Shown here: positions 1 through 7,617 of the stretch, piece after piece
Layout of the letters: each line of letters starts with the position of its first letter
Position numbering within the stretch: the stretch's first letter is position 1
Source of the DNA: CG2-30-36-39 sp964433225
Lineage (GTDB): Bacteria; Patescibacteriota; Microgenomatia; UBA1400; PJMF01
Direction: 5' to 3'
Assembly (NCBI GenBank): GCA_964433225.1
Contig: CAYSQA010000003.1
Span: forward strand, 1-64,000
DNA: 64,000 bases
Position numbers and translations under genes: made by a program
The notes under the pieces: generated by a model
Told to the model about the DNA's origin: nothing
What the model saw: the letters and a program-made list of their open reading frames with translations, nothing else
The model's database searches: none

Positions 1-5
1 TCCGC

Positions 6-43
6 CAGATAAAAAAATTGGCTTTTGCCAATTTTTTTATCTG
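6..43. terminator. Bidirectional intrinsic terminator
   Basis: A perfect 17-bp inverted repeat (6-22 and 27-43) with a TTTT loop. The stem has a TTGGC/GCCAA core flanked by A7/T7 runs, so it can end transcription on either strand. It probably terminates a gene left of the window. Confidence 0.85.
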
Positions 44-95
44 AATGGGATAGGTGATGGTTTTTCTCAATCCTGCCGGCAAGCGAACATAATAC

Positions 96-169
96 TCTTG
101 TTTTAGTTGAGTTTGCGAAGCGCCTGCCTAATGCACGCGAAGCGGGCCACCCCTTCCGCTCATACAAGA
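96..169. other. GC-rich foldable island upstream of the first gene
   Basis: This stretch is clearly richer in GC than its surroundings. TCTTGT (96-101) pairs with ACAAGA (164-169) and closes an inner hairpin at 139-156 (GAAG/CTTC plus GGG/CCC with one bulged C). The octamer GCGAAGCG occurs twice, at 115-122 and 137-144. No convincing ORF covers it on either strand. It may be a structured RNA or the remnant of a repeat; its function is unknown. Confidence 0.35.
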
Positions 170-188
170 AAATTTTCAATCTATCACT

Positions 189-194
189 TATAAT
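189..194 (+). promoter_or_regulatory. -10 box TATAAT, near-leaderless
   Basis: TATAAT ends 9 nt before the ATG at 204. There is no Shine-Dalgarno sequence in between, so the mRNA would have almost no 5' UTR. Confidence 0.6.
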
Positions 195-203
195 ATCCTT
201 TAG

Positions 204-596
204 ATGATTACCCCAAAATTCTCAGATAACTCTCTTGTTGTATATCAGGATGGTATTTATAGAATTTTGGGTTTGGCTAGTGATGGTCCTGGTTACCACT
301 ACAAATTGCTTTTGCTTGCCTATCAGAGAGATATGGAGCCAGCTGAATTTCATCAGGAAACCATCACCCCTCAACAGATCAATGTTGAAGAATCTTTGTT
401 GAGTGAATTTAAAGATAAAGCTCCCAGATTCAAGTTTGGTGAAGGGGTAAGACTAAATGGAGAAATAAACTGTCTTGTTAAGTTTGTAGAATATAAAAAT
501 TATAAATATTATTATGTAGTTAGAGAGAAGGTTCATTGGAGTAGTGAACTTCAGGGTGGTTGGGAAGTTGAAGAAAGTTATTTACAAAAATGGTGA
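204..596 (+). CDS. Hypothetical protein, two SH3-like repeats
   Basis: A 130-residue protein I do not recognise. It appears to contain two copies of a small beta-rich unit. One is at about residues 8-60 (VYQDGIYRILG start). The other is at about 76-130, with the pattern FKFGEGVRLNGE, an aromatic YKYYYVV strand and a closing WEVEESYL. This pattern is common in SH3/KOW-like beta barrels, but the assignment is inference only. It lacks a signal peptide and membrane segments, so it is probably cytoplasmic. The start follows a -10 box by 9 nt. It stops with TGA, showing that TGA is a stop codon here. It probably forms an operon with the two genes that follow. Confidence 0.55.
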   Translation: MITPKFSDNSLVVYQDGIYRILGLASDGPGYHYKLLLLAYQRDMEPAEFHQETITPQQINVEESLLSEFKDKAPRFKFGEGVRLNGEINCLVKFVEYKNYKYYYVVREKVHWSSELQGGWEVEESYLQKW

Positions 597-614
597 AGAT
601 ATTTTTTAGAATTA

Positions 615-1268
615 ATGAAAATGAGAGAAACTTGGTCAAATAGTAGCGCAGATAGTTTGAGTCATACAGAAATGTATATTGCTCAATTTGGGCATGTTTA
701 TGAAAACATTGGTTTAAAAACAACTGATTTTAGAGGAACAGTTTTGACAGCTGGAGTGGGTGGAATGTTTCCAGAAAGATTTTTTATTTGTTCTCCAGAA
801 TCTAAATATAGGCACCTTTATCCAGGTGTAGATAAATTAGTGTTATGTGATGAGAACTATTATCCAAGATTTAAGGTTTTTGATGAAGAAATTAACCATC
901 AAATCTTATATGAAGAGGGAGAACAAGAAATAGCTCTTGGTAGAGTTGTTTCGCTCCAGGATTCTATTTGGAGAATTTTACAGTTTACTGATTTGAATTA
1001 TGATGCTCTTACTTTTTGTCGAATTCCAGACTTACCAGACCAGTTGGGTTATGAAAACTTACTATTACTAGTCAGTAAATTGAACGCTGGTGGATTGGCT
1101 TTGCTTTCTGGTTCATTTAAATATCAGGGGATTGATTTAAACCAAATAGTCAAAACTTTAAATTCAATCAAAGGAATTAATGCTACTTTAAAGCAACTAA
1201 CAGATGGTGGTGACTTGTGTAATGTTGGTTATGGTGGCCACTATGGAGTGGTTATTAGAAAAGGTTAA
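615..1268 (+). CDS. SAM-dependent methyltransferase-like protein
   Basis: 217 residues. A glycine-rich stretch, GTVLTAGVGGMFPERF (about 41-56), resembles motif I of class I methyltransferases. The segment DALTFCRIPDLPD (about 130-142), followed by a helix and the strand GGLALLSG (about 159-166), resembles motifs IV to V. The acidic motif II residue is not obvious and the motifs are weak, so it could be a degenerate or divergent Rossmann protein with another role. It starts 18 nt after the SH3-like gene and ends 21 nt before the DegT-like gene on the same strand, suggesting one transcription unit. The substrate cannot be inferred. Confidence 0.4.
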   Translation: MKMRETWSNSSADSLSHTEMYIAQFGHVYENIGLKTTDFRGTVLTAGVGGMFPERFFICSPESKYRHLYPGVDKLVLCDENYYPRFKVFDEEINHQILYEEGEQEIALGRVVSLQDSIWRILQFTDLNYDALTFCRIPDLPDQLGYENLLLLVSKLNAGGLALLSGSFKYQGIDLNQIVKTLNSIKGINATLKQLTDGGDLCNVGYGGHYGVVIRKG

Positions 1269-1289
1269 TTTTTAGTAGATTTAAGATTT

Positions 1290-2390
1290 ATGGCTCCAAT
1301 TCAACCAGTTGGTTGGTGGTATTACCTAACTAACCAAACCACTTTTCCACCAGTTAATTTGGCTCATTTTTTTTATCTTTCATGGGAAGATGCTCTTTGG
1401 GATTTACTTAAATATTTTGGTTATCAAGCTGGTTCAATAATTTTAGTGCCTGATTTTTATTGTGATGATGTAGTAAAAAACATGAGCGCTCATGGTTTAA
1501 TTGTTAAAACTTATCCTGTTGATCGAGGTTTTCAAACTTCGGTAAAAATTTTTAAACAATATCTAAAAAAATACCAACCAGATTTAGTGGTAATTTTTCA
1601 CGCAGTTGGCATTACAAATAAACTTTTGAATAAGGCAGAAAAATGGCTTGATGTTTTACCTAAAAATAGTTTGTTAATTGAAGACTCAGTTCATCGTGTT
1701 ATTGATTCAAAGAAAATTTCTTTAATTACTGAGCGTCATGTAATAATTGATAGTTTGAGGAAAGTAGTTCCCCTTCAAGGTAGCAATCTCTATGGTCCAA
1801 AGAGTTTATTATCAGCATTAAAACCAACTCCTATTAATCAGACATTAATTTATCGGTTAAAAGTCCTATGGTGGTGGATTTTATTTCAATGTTGTTTATT
1901 AATGGTTTTAGTTTTACCTTTTCAAAAATGGCAGCAGTGGTGGAACAAATTAGCTGAACTGACAATGCTGGTTGGCTACGACCATATCGGAGATAGTCAG
2001 CTGGCTGGTAGCGGTTTTAGTTTTTTTAAAAATCTAAGTTTTAAAATTAACCATCAACATATTTTTATTACCAAGGTCAACCAAGTTGAACTTTACCAAA
2101 AGCTATTAGAACCACTTTGGCAGTCTAAACAATTTTTTAGAATTAATTTTGCTCAAAGAGATTATGGAAAACTTAGAGCTTTTCCTGTTGGTCTATTTCT
2201 TGATGATGCTGTAGAAATTTTAAACAAGTTAAGATCAAATGGTTTGATGGTTCGATTTGAGTTAGATAATTTTGGTTGGACTAAAAGACAAAAAGTTATT
2301 TATTTGCCACTAGGTCCTCATCTAAAAGAAAAAGATATTTTTAAAATTTCACAAATATTTTTAACAGTTGTTTTTAATAAAAAATTTTAG
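1290..2390 (+). CDS. DegT/DnrJ-like PLP-dependent aminotransferase homologue
   Basis: 366 residues with a fold-type I PLP enzyme pattern: SWEDALWDLL and a PDFYCDDVV segment (about 30-68), IFHAVGI (about 108-114), the PLP-pocket acid in LIEDSVH (about 130-136), and SLRKVVPLQG (about 155-164), where Lys is the probable Schiff-base residue of the DegT subgroup with an RK-P motif. A hydrophobic stretch at about 192-212 (LWWWILFQ onward) is unusual for a soluble aminotransferase and could anchor it to the membrane. The DegT family usually aminates nucleotide sugars, but no sugar-nucleotide gene is adjacent, so the substrate is open. It is the last gene of the three-gene group. Confidence 0.55.
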   Translation: MAPIQPVGWWYYLTNQTTFPPVNLAHFFYLSWEDALWDLLKYFGYQAGSIILVPDFYCDDVVKNMSAHGLIVKTYPVDRGFQTSVKIFKQYLKKYQPDLVVIFHAVGITNKLLNKAEKWLDVLPKNSLLIEDSVHRVIDSKKISLITERHVIIDSLRKVVPLQGSNLYGPKSLLSALKPTPINQTLIYRLKVLWWWILFQCCLLMVLVLPFQKWQQWWNKLAELTMLVGYDHIGDSQLAGSGFSFFKNLSFKINHQHIFITKVNQVELYQKLLEPLWQSKQFFRINFAQRDYGKLRAFPVGLFLDDAVEILNKLRSNGLMVRFELDNFGWTKRQKVIYLPLGPHLKEKDIFKISQIFLTVVFNKKF

Positions 2391-2416
2391 CTTGATAATT
2401 TAAGTTTTTTAGCTGC

Positions 2417-2446
2417 TTGCAAAAAGTACATTAGTATCTATATACT
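2417..2446 (+). promoter_or_regulatory. Candidate promoter of the phosphoesterase leader
   Basis: TTGCAA (2417-2422) and TATACT (2441-2446) lie 18 bp apart. The predicted start is near 2453, so a transcript of about 75 nt would reach the terminator at 2503-2527. Confidence 0.45.
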
Positions 2447-2502
2447 CAAACCCTGGTTATGTTTTTATTTATTTTGACCAGAAAAATTTTTTAAGTGTTA
2501 CT

Positions 2503-2527
2503 TCCGCCTAATAGGCGGATTTTTTTT
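2503..2527 (+). terminator. Intrinsic terminator inside a 5' leader
   Basis: A 7-bp stem TCCGCCT/AGGCGGA with an AAT loop is followed by eight T. It sits between a candidate promoter (2417-2446) and the start codon at 2559. It therefore either terminates a small RNA or attenuates the downstream gene. Confidence 0.75.
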
Positions 2528-2558
2528 GGCAAAAAATTAATTTAGAAAGGATTCGCTG

Positions 2559-4589
2559 ATGGTATTGGCAGCAGAAAAAGAACAAAAGAGAAAAACTCAT
2601 TATGAAAAAAGAAGAGAATTAATTGAGCTCCAACAACAACTAATTATGGATATTCAGCCCACGATGGATCTGGAGTATCGGGTTGAAGGAGATGAACCAT
2701 TGTTAGTACTTTTAATTGGAGATTTACATATTGGTCATGCTGCAACTGATTACGAGGAGCTAAAAAAACTTCGTGATTTTTTGTTGGAAGATGATGAGAT
2801 TGTTGTTGGCTATGATGAGGCTGGAAAGCCAATTGTTTTTGATACTAGCAATGTCAAAATTGTTTTTTTGGGAGATGAAATTGAAGGTGTTAAAAGCAAA
2901 TATTTAACCACTAATATGACTGGTTTGAATATGCATCTTCAGGAGCAACTTAATTATTTTCGTGATGAAATCTTAAGGCCACTAGCTGATGCAGGCAAAG
3001 TGATTGGTATGGTTAGTCATTATTGGGGCCATCCTGGTTGGGCTCATGAGTCTACTACGATTGATCCTTGGGCTATATTGGCTGAAGCTTGTAATGTTGA
3101 CACTATTTTGAACGGTGGTCAAGTGACTTTTGTATTTGCTGATGGACAGCAGTCAGTTTTAGAAACAAGACATAATCCTACCAGTAAAAGCAAATATGAT
3201 GCTTTGCATGGTAATAGAGAAGAACTACTTAAAAAGTCTGAAGCTAATAGGCCAGCAGGAGCGGCTTCTGCCCACATTCACCAGTTGGCTGTAGGCAAAG
3301 AACATCATGCTGGTTCATCTTTTCCAATTTACATGGTGTCGTCTGGAACAATTAAGTCGGTTAATAAAAGTTTGCCAGTTGATCAATTTGGGGTGAGATT
3401 GGGTAGGCCTTATACAACTGGTAAAGGAATGACTAGTGTATTAATGACCAGACCAGTAGGTAAATATAAAAATCGTTCAAAAGAAGTAGTTCATACTCCA
3501 TTGCCAACTTTGGGGCATGCAGATTTAGCTCAAAGAGGTTTGGGTCTGTTAAATAGTACTGAAAAACAAGGCATGACTGCCGAGCTAAGAGAGTTGGTTC
3601 TGGCTGAATTTGGAACTGAGCCAAATATTGAGTGGGATATTTTTGCGTCTGCCGAAACACCTGAAGAGATGGAAAGTCTGCCAAATAAAAAAGCTTTGAA
3701 AATACTTGAAGAAAAAGGTCATAACGGTGATGATTTGAAAAGAGAGCCTGTTTATTCTCATCTCAAATTTAACATTGAAACAGAATTACCGATTTTATTA
3801 CAACTTATTTCTAATGTGAGGATTGGTAGCAATGAACAGACAGATGGTTTTAATAGAGCGAATAAATTTCAACGTGATTTTGTGATTAACAACCCTCATG
3901 CTGTGGTTATTTATTTAAGAAACTTGATTGATAGTACGGTTGGGAAACTAGCCAACCGCAGAGAGGTTTTAGATAAGACGGCAAGATTTATTTCAAGATC
4001 AGAAGAGAAGGGTTTGGCCTTATTATTAGATTCAAATTTAAGGGATGAAAACTGGAAAAATGGAGAGGATCCAATCGCTCCAGGAAGTTACTTGGCTCGT
4101 CATGCCGATATTCCACTTATTCATCACTTATCTACAATCGAGCTAGCAGTTGGGCCAGAGGCTGCTTTGCCTTATACTCTGGCGGTTTTGGATAAACTTG
4201 GCAATCATGGTTCATTTTCCAAGCCAACCTTTGGTTTAAAAAGAAATTATGATCTTTATATGCATGATAAACCAGGTATTGTGGTTGGTGGGCATATGCA
4301 GAATGCTGGTACGCAGATGTTTCATGATCCATTTAACGATGAAACTGAATACCCAGTTTTAGTAGCTCCTGGTTGGTGGGCAGGTAATGTTGATACCATG
4401 GGTAAAGGGAATGTTAGCTCTGGAGCAGATCCTGGCCAAGGAGTGATTTTATTTCCTCAAGAAAGTAAAAGTGACTATTTAGCATATCCGACAGCCAATA
4501 AAGAAGAAAGCAATCTTTTGTTTGATGCTTTTTTGTTACTGGTTGGTTTGGAAAAACTAGGTATGCTTGAAAAAGTAAAAGGAGAATAA
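2559..4589 (+). CDS. Large metallophosphoesterase-like protein
   Basis: 676 residues. The N-terminal third shows calcineurin-type metallophosphoesterase motifs: GDLHIGH (54-60) supplies D-x-H, FLGDEIEG (103-110) the second metal site, SHYWGH (153-158) a GNH-like His block, and ASAHIHQLA (236-244) the terminal H-x-H. The remaining about 420 residues are unfamiliar; a second His-rich stretch, VVGGHMQNAG, lies near residue 575. Members hydrolyse phosphomono- or diesters, often in nucleic acids, using two metals, but the substrate here is unknown. No signal peptide is visible. A good SD (AGAAAGGA) precedes the ATG. It is followed 3 nt later by upp, so the two are probably cotranscribed. Confidence 0.65.
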   Translation: MVLAAEKEQKRKTHYEKRRELIELQQQLIMDIQPTMDLEYRVEGDEPLLVLLIGDLHIGHAATDYEELKKLRDFLLEDDEIVVGYDEAGKPIVFDTSNVKIVFLGDEIEGVKSKYLTTNMTGLNMHLQEQLNYFRDEILRPLADAGKVIGMVSHYWGHPGWAHESTTIDPWAILAEACNVDTILNGGQVTFVFADGQQSVLETRHNPTSKSKYDALHGNREELLKKSEANRPAGAASAHIHQLAVGKEHHAGSSFPIYMVSSGTIKSVNKSLPVDQFGVRLGRPYTTGKGMTSVLMTRPVGKYKNRSKEVVHTPLPTLGHADLAQRGLGLLNSTEKQGMTAELRELVLAEFGTEPNIEWDIFASAETPEEMESLPNKKALKILEEKGHNGDDLKREPVYSHLKFNIETELPILLQLISNVRIGSNEQTDGFNRANKFQRDFVINNPHAVVIYLRNLIDSTVGKLANRREVLDKTARFISRSEEKGLALLLDSNLRDENWKNGEDPIAPGSYLARHADIPLIHHLSTIELAVGPEAALPYTLAVLDKLGNHGSFSKPTFGLKRNYDLYMHDKPGIVVGGHMQNAGTQMFHDPFNDETEYPVLVAPGWWAGNVDTMGKGNVSSGADPGQGVILFPQESKSDYLAYPTANKEESNLLFDAFLLLVGLEKLGMLEKVKGE

Positions 4590-4592
4590 TTA

Positions 4593-5222
4593 ATGAAAAA
4601 ACTTCACTTGGTAGAACATCCGTTTGTAGTTGACTCACTTAGCCATTTAAGGGATCAACGAACTTCTTTAGAAAAATTCAGAGAATATTCTGATCGTATT
4701 TGTAGTTTTTTATTTGCTGAAGCTGTAGCTGGTTTGACTTTTAGAAAAGAACAAATTTCTACACCATTAGCAAAAATTAATGTCGCCAAAATCAATGATG
4801 AAATTATTATTATTCCGGTGCTTAGGTCTGGAATAGCAATGTTATTTGGTGCCATGAAACTTTTGCCCAGGATTAAGGTTGGTTTTGTTGGAATGGAAAG
4901 AAATGAAGAAACAGCTGTTGCTAGAGAATATTATTGGAAGTTGCCCAAAATAACTTCTAATTCAGTCGTGATTATTACCGATCCGATGTTAGCCACAGGT
5001 GGCTCAATTGCTCATTTGATTAATAAGGTTATTAAAGAGAAACCAAAAGCGATTAGAATCGTGAGTGTAGTGGCTGCTCCAGAAGGAATTGATCGTTTGA
5101 AAAAAGAATTTCCCAAACTGGATTTAGAGATTTTTGTGGCTGCAGTTGATGAGCAGTTGAATAATAAAAAATACATTGTTCCAGGTCTAGGTGACTATGG
5201 AGATCGTTATTTTGGTACCTAA
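4593..5222 (+). CDS. upp: Uracil phosphoribosyltransferase
   Basis: Converts uracil plus PRPP to UMP in cytoplasmic pyrimidine salvage. At 209 residues it has the normal family length. RSGIAMLFG (about 78-86) matches the conserved RSG region, ITDPMLATGGS (about 129-139) is the PRPP-binding loop, and the C-terminus GLGDYGDRYFGT is the uracil-binding signature. It starts 3 nt after the phosphoesterase gene with an AAAAGGAG SD overlapping that gene's end. It converges with malic enzyme with only 6 nt between the stops and no terminator. Together with pyrE and pyrF elsewhere in the window it points to partial UMP synthesis plus salvage. Confidence 0.95.
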   Translation: MKKLHLVEHPFVVDSLSHLRDQRTSLEKFREYSDRICSFLFAEAVAGLTFRKEQISTPLAKINVAKINDEIIIIPVLRSGIAMLFGAMKLLPRIKVGFVGMERNEETAVAREYYWKLPKITSNSVVIITDPMLATGGSIAHLINKVIKEKPKAIRIVSVVAAPEGIDRLKKEFPKLDLEIFVAAVDEQLNNKKYIVPGLGDYGDRYFGT

Positions 5223-5228
5223 TTGTTT

Positions 5229-6416
5229 TTAAGTCTGATTTAGTACTGCTGTTGCCACTTTTTCTGCCAGTTTTTCGGTGAAGACACTTGGAATAATTTG
5301 GTCTACACTCGGATTTTTTACCAGTTTGGCAATTTCATCAGAAGCGGCTTGTTTCATTTCGTAGGTAATCTTGGTAAGTTTACCTTGAACAACAGCTTTA
5401 AATATTCCAGGGAAAGCTAAGACATTATTAATTTGATTAGCAAAATCACTTCTGCCGGTTGCGATAATAAAAGCGCCAGCCTTTAGCGCTTCTGCTGGCA
5501 TTATCTCCGGAGTTGGATTAGCCAAAGCAAAAACTATTGGTTTATCATTCATATTTTTAATAGTTGTGGTTGAAATTGATCCGGGACCAGAAACACCAAT
5601 CACTACATCAAAACCTTTGAGAGCTTGTTCTGGTGAACCAGCCCTTTTTTCTTTATTAGACAAACCAGCGACAGCTTGTTTATAGATGTTTTGTTTGTTT
5701 CTTCCTACAACTAGAGCTCCTTGACGGTCAAAAACGATTACATCTGCAACTGGTTTGGCAGCTTTAACTTGTGAACAAGAGTCAGAGTTACAGTTTAGTC
5801 CCAAGATCATTCTGGCAATGGCCAAACCAGCCGAGCCAGCCCCGATAATACCCACTTTCAATGATTCATATGGTTTGTTAACTACTTTAGCAGCATTGAG
5901 TAGGGCTGCTCTTACCACAATGGCTGTTCCATGCTGGTCGTCATGAAAAACTGGAATCCCGAGATCTTGGAGTGATTCTTCAACCTGGAAACAAGCTGGA
6001 GCTGCAATATCTTCAAGATTGATACCAGCGAAAGTAGGAGCGACTTGTTTAACAAACCTAATGATTTCTCTTGGGTCTTGGGTGTTAATTACCAATGGAA
6101 AAGCATCAACTTCACCAAATTGTTTGATTAGTAAAGCCTTGCCTTCCATTACTGGTAAGGCAGCTTCTGCGCCAATGTTTCCTAAGCCCAAAACAGCAGA
6201 GCCATCTGAGATGACAGCAACGGTTCTACCTTTGAGGGTATAGTCATAGGCTAGTTTTTTGTCTTTGGCAATAACTCGGCAGGGCTCTGCTACTCCAGGA
6301 GTATAAGCTAAAGATAAGTTTTGTTTGTCGGTTAATTTACCGACGATACTGTCAGTTTTTAGTTTACCAATGTGTTGTTTGTGGTAAGTAAGTGATTCCT
6401 GGTAGATGTTTTTCAT
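5229..6416 (-). CDS. NAD(P)-dependent malic enzyme
   Basis: 395 residues, the short bacterial form of malate dehydrogenase (oxaloacetate-decarboxylating). It converts malate to pyruvate and CO2 with reduction of NAD(P). Visible motifs are SLAYTPGVAEPC near residue 35, GLGNIGAEAALPVMEGKA (about 77-94) with the catalytic Lys region, INLEDIAAPACF for metal binding, and the dinucleotide-binding loop GIIGAGSAGLAIA (about 190-202). There is no phosphotransacetylase extension. NAD versus NADP preference cannot be read safely. No other TCA gene is in the window, so a role in pyruvate or reductant supply is inferred. Its promoter region is shared with the divergent GNAT gene. Confidence 0.93.
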   Translation of the reverse strand: MKNIYQESLTYHKQHIGKLKTDSIVGKLTDKQNLSLAYTPGVAEPCRVIAKDKKLAYDYTLKGRTVAVISDGSAVLGLGNIGAEAALPVMEGKALLIKQFGEVDAFPLVINTQDPREIIRFVKQVAPTFAGINLEDIAAPACFQVEESLQDLGIPVFHDDQHGTAIVVRAALLNAAKVVNKPYESLKVGIIGAGSAGLAIARMILGLNCNSDSCSQVKAAKPVADVIVFDRQGALVVGRNKQNIYKQAVAGLSNKEKRAGSPEQALKGFDVVIGVSGPGSISTTTIKNMNDKPIVFALANPTPEIMPAEALKAGAFIIATGRSDFANQINNVLAFPGIFKAVVQGKLTKITYEMKQAASDEIAKLVKNPSVDQIIPSVFTEKLAEKVATAVLNQT

Positions 6417-6434
6417 ATTTTAAAGAGATATATT

Positions 6435-6440
6435 TATATT
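6435..6440 (+). promoter_or_regulatory. -10 box TATATT, leaderless GNAT
   Basis: TATATT ends 7 nt before the ATG at 6448, which puts the predicted start of transcription at or beside the start codon. Confidence 0.55.
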
Positions 6441-6447
6441 AAGAATC

Positions 6448-6933
6448 ATGATTATAAACTCAATAAAAAATAATTTGTCAATTGTTTTGGCCAAAGAAAA
6501 TGATTGGTCAAAAATTCAAGAGTTAAATAACTTTGTATTTTTAAATGATGCACCCCATGACAGTGATATTGATTTAAATTGGCCTTTTTCCAAAAAAGGA
6601 GTTACTTATTATAAAAAATTGGCAGCTGGTAGCTATGGCGTATGTTACTTAGCAAAGATTAAAGAATTAGTAGTTGGCTATATCGCTTTAGCTGAAAAAG
6701 ATTTCGGTTATCGTCATAGTCTTTATTTAGAAATAGAGAATATTGGAGTTCATCCAGAATATCGATCCAAAGGAATTGGTCAGTTATTAATTAATCAAGC
6801 AACCAAGTGTGCCAAAGTCAAAAAAATCAAAAAACTTTACGTAGCTGCCTATTGGAAAAATAAAAAAGCAATCAGTTTTTATAAAAGAAATGGTTTTTCA
6901 GAAATTGGTTTAGAGTTGGAAAGAATTCTCTAA
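6448..6933 (+). CDS. GNAT-family N-acetyltransferase
   Basis: 161 residues forming one GNAT domain. It transfers acetyl from acetyl-CoA to an amine, possibly a protein N-terminus or a small molecule. The acetyl-CoA loop is YRSKGIGQLLINQA (about 108-121, pattern R-x-x-G-x-G), preceded by the strand IENIGVHPE. The C-terminal KLYVAAYWKNKKAISFYKR (about 131-149) is the usual N-x-x-A-x-x-F-Y-x-x-x-G-F segment. It resembles RimI-type proteins, but the substrate cannot be assigned. It is a single gene, transcribed divergently from malic enzyme, with a -10 box 7 nt upstream and no SD. Confidence 0.85.
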   Translation: MIINSIKNNLSIVLAKENDWSKIQELNNFVFLNDAPHDSDIDLNWPFSKKGVTYYKKLAAGSYGVCYLAKIKELVVGYIALAEKDFGYRHSLYLEIENIGVHPEYRSKGIGQLLINQATKCAKVKKIKKLYVAAYWKNKKAISFYKRNGFSEIGLELERIL

Positions 6934-6967
6934 ATGTTTTTCTAGTAGCTAATTTATAATTATAGGT

Positions 6968-6973
6968 TATAAT
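6968..6973 (+). promoter_or_regulatory. -10 box TATAAT of the RRM protein gene
   Basis: A consensus TATAAT with no clear -35. The predicted 5' UTR is about 115 nt, much longer than at most genes in this window. Confidence 0.55.
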
Positions 6974-7046
6974 GGTGTTTCTGACTGAACGGCAGTTCTT
7001 AGATTTTTAAAAGACACTAAGCATTTTGTCCGGTTTTATTTGAAAG

Positions 7047-7078
7047 AGTCTGTAGGATTAAGTCAGCTACAGTGACTC
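7047..7078 (+). promoter_or_regulatory. Hairpin in the RRM gene leader
   Basis: GAGTC (7047-7051) pairs with GACTC (7074-7078) and TGTAG (7051-7055) with CTACA (7067-7071), leaving a small bulge. An alternative stem AGTCA (7061-7065)/TGACT (7073-7077) uses the same bases. The element ends just before the SD (AGAGGA), so it could control translation, for example with temperature. Confidence 0.4.
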
Positions 7079-7093
7079 AAAAAAGAGGACAAT

Positions 7094-7483
7094 ATGTTTA
7101 CCTCTCAAGATAGTACTAATCAAGCACAGGATCCAAGCAAACTTTACGTTGGCAATCTTGTATATTCTTTGACAGAAGAAGAGCTTAGCGATATGTTTGG
7201 TCAATATGGCCAAGTTGAGGAATGTAAATTAATTACAGACTTCAGAACAGGTCGTTCCAAAGGTTTCGCCTTTGTTAAGTTCGCTTCCGCAGAAGATGCA
7301 GCCAAAGCTATGGAACAGCTTAATGACCAGGATGTTCAAGGTCGTAAGTTGTTTATTAAGATCGCTCAACCTCCAAAGCCTAGAGAAGATCGTGGCGACA
7401 GAGGTGGTTTCCGTGGTGGAGACCGTCGTGGTGGTTTCGGTGGCAGATCCGGTGGTTTTGATAGATCTAGAAGAGATCGCTAA
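7094..7483 (+). CDS. RRM-domain RNA-binding protein with RGG-like tail
   Basis: 129 residues. A single RNA-recognition motif has RNP2 LYVGNL at 17-22 and RNP1 KGFAFVKF at 56-63. Residues about 97-129 form a Gly/Arg/Asp-rich tail with GGFRGGDRRGGFGGR. This layout matches cyanobacterial-type Rbp proteins, which bind single-stranded RNA and are often cold-induced. An RNA chaperone role is inferred from the family. The gene stands alone, with its own promoter, a long folded leader and a strong terminator, as expected for a highly expressed protein. The start has a clear AGAGGA SD. Confidence 0.92.
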   Translation: MFTSQDSTNQAQDPSKLYVGNLVYSLTEEELSDMFGQYGQVEECKLITDFRTGRSKGFAFVKFASAEDAAKAMEQLNDQDVQGRKLFIKIAQPPKPREDRGDRGGFRGGDRRGGFGGRSGGFDRSRRDR

Positions 7484-7508
7484 TTAAATTAGCTAATCAT
7501 TGAAACTA

Positions 7509-7539
7509 AAAAACCCCTGGCTTTTTGCCAGGGGTTTTT
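7509..7539 (+). terminator. Intrinsic terminator of the RRM gene
   Basis: A 13-bp stem (AAAAACCCCTGGC / GCCAGGGGTTTTT) with a TTTTT loop ends in five T. It lies 26 nt after the stop at 7483. Confidence 0.95.
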
Positions 7540-7617
7540 GTCTATTTATTTTCTAAAAACTTTAAATACAATAATAACTCATTAGTAACTGTGTGGGCAT
7601 TGAGGTAAAGCCCATCG

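Noticed and set aside
115..144. CRISPR-like repeat (two GCGAAGCG octamers)
   Set aside because: Only two short copies, no regular spacers and no cas genes.
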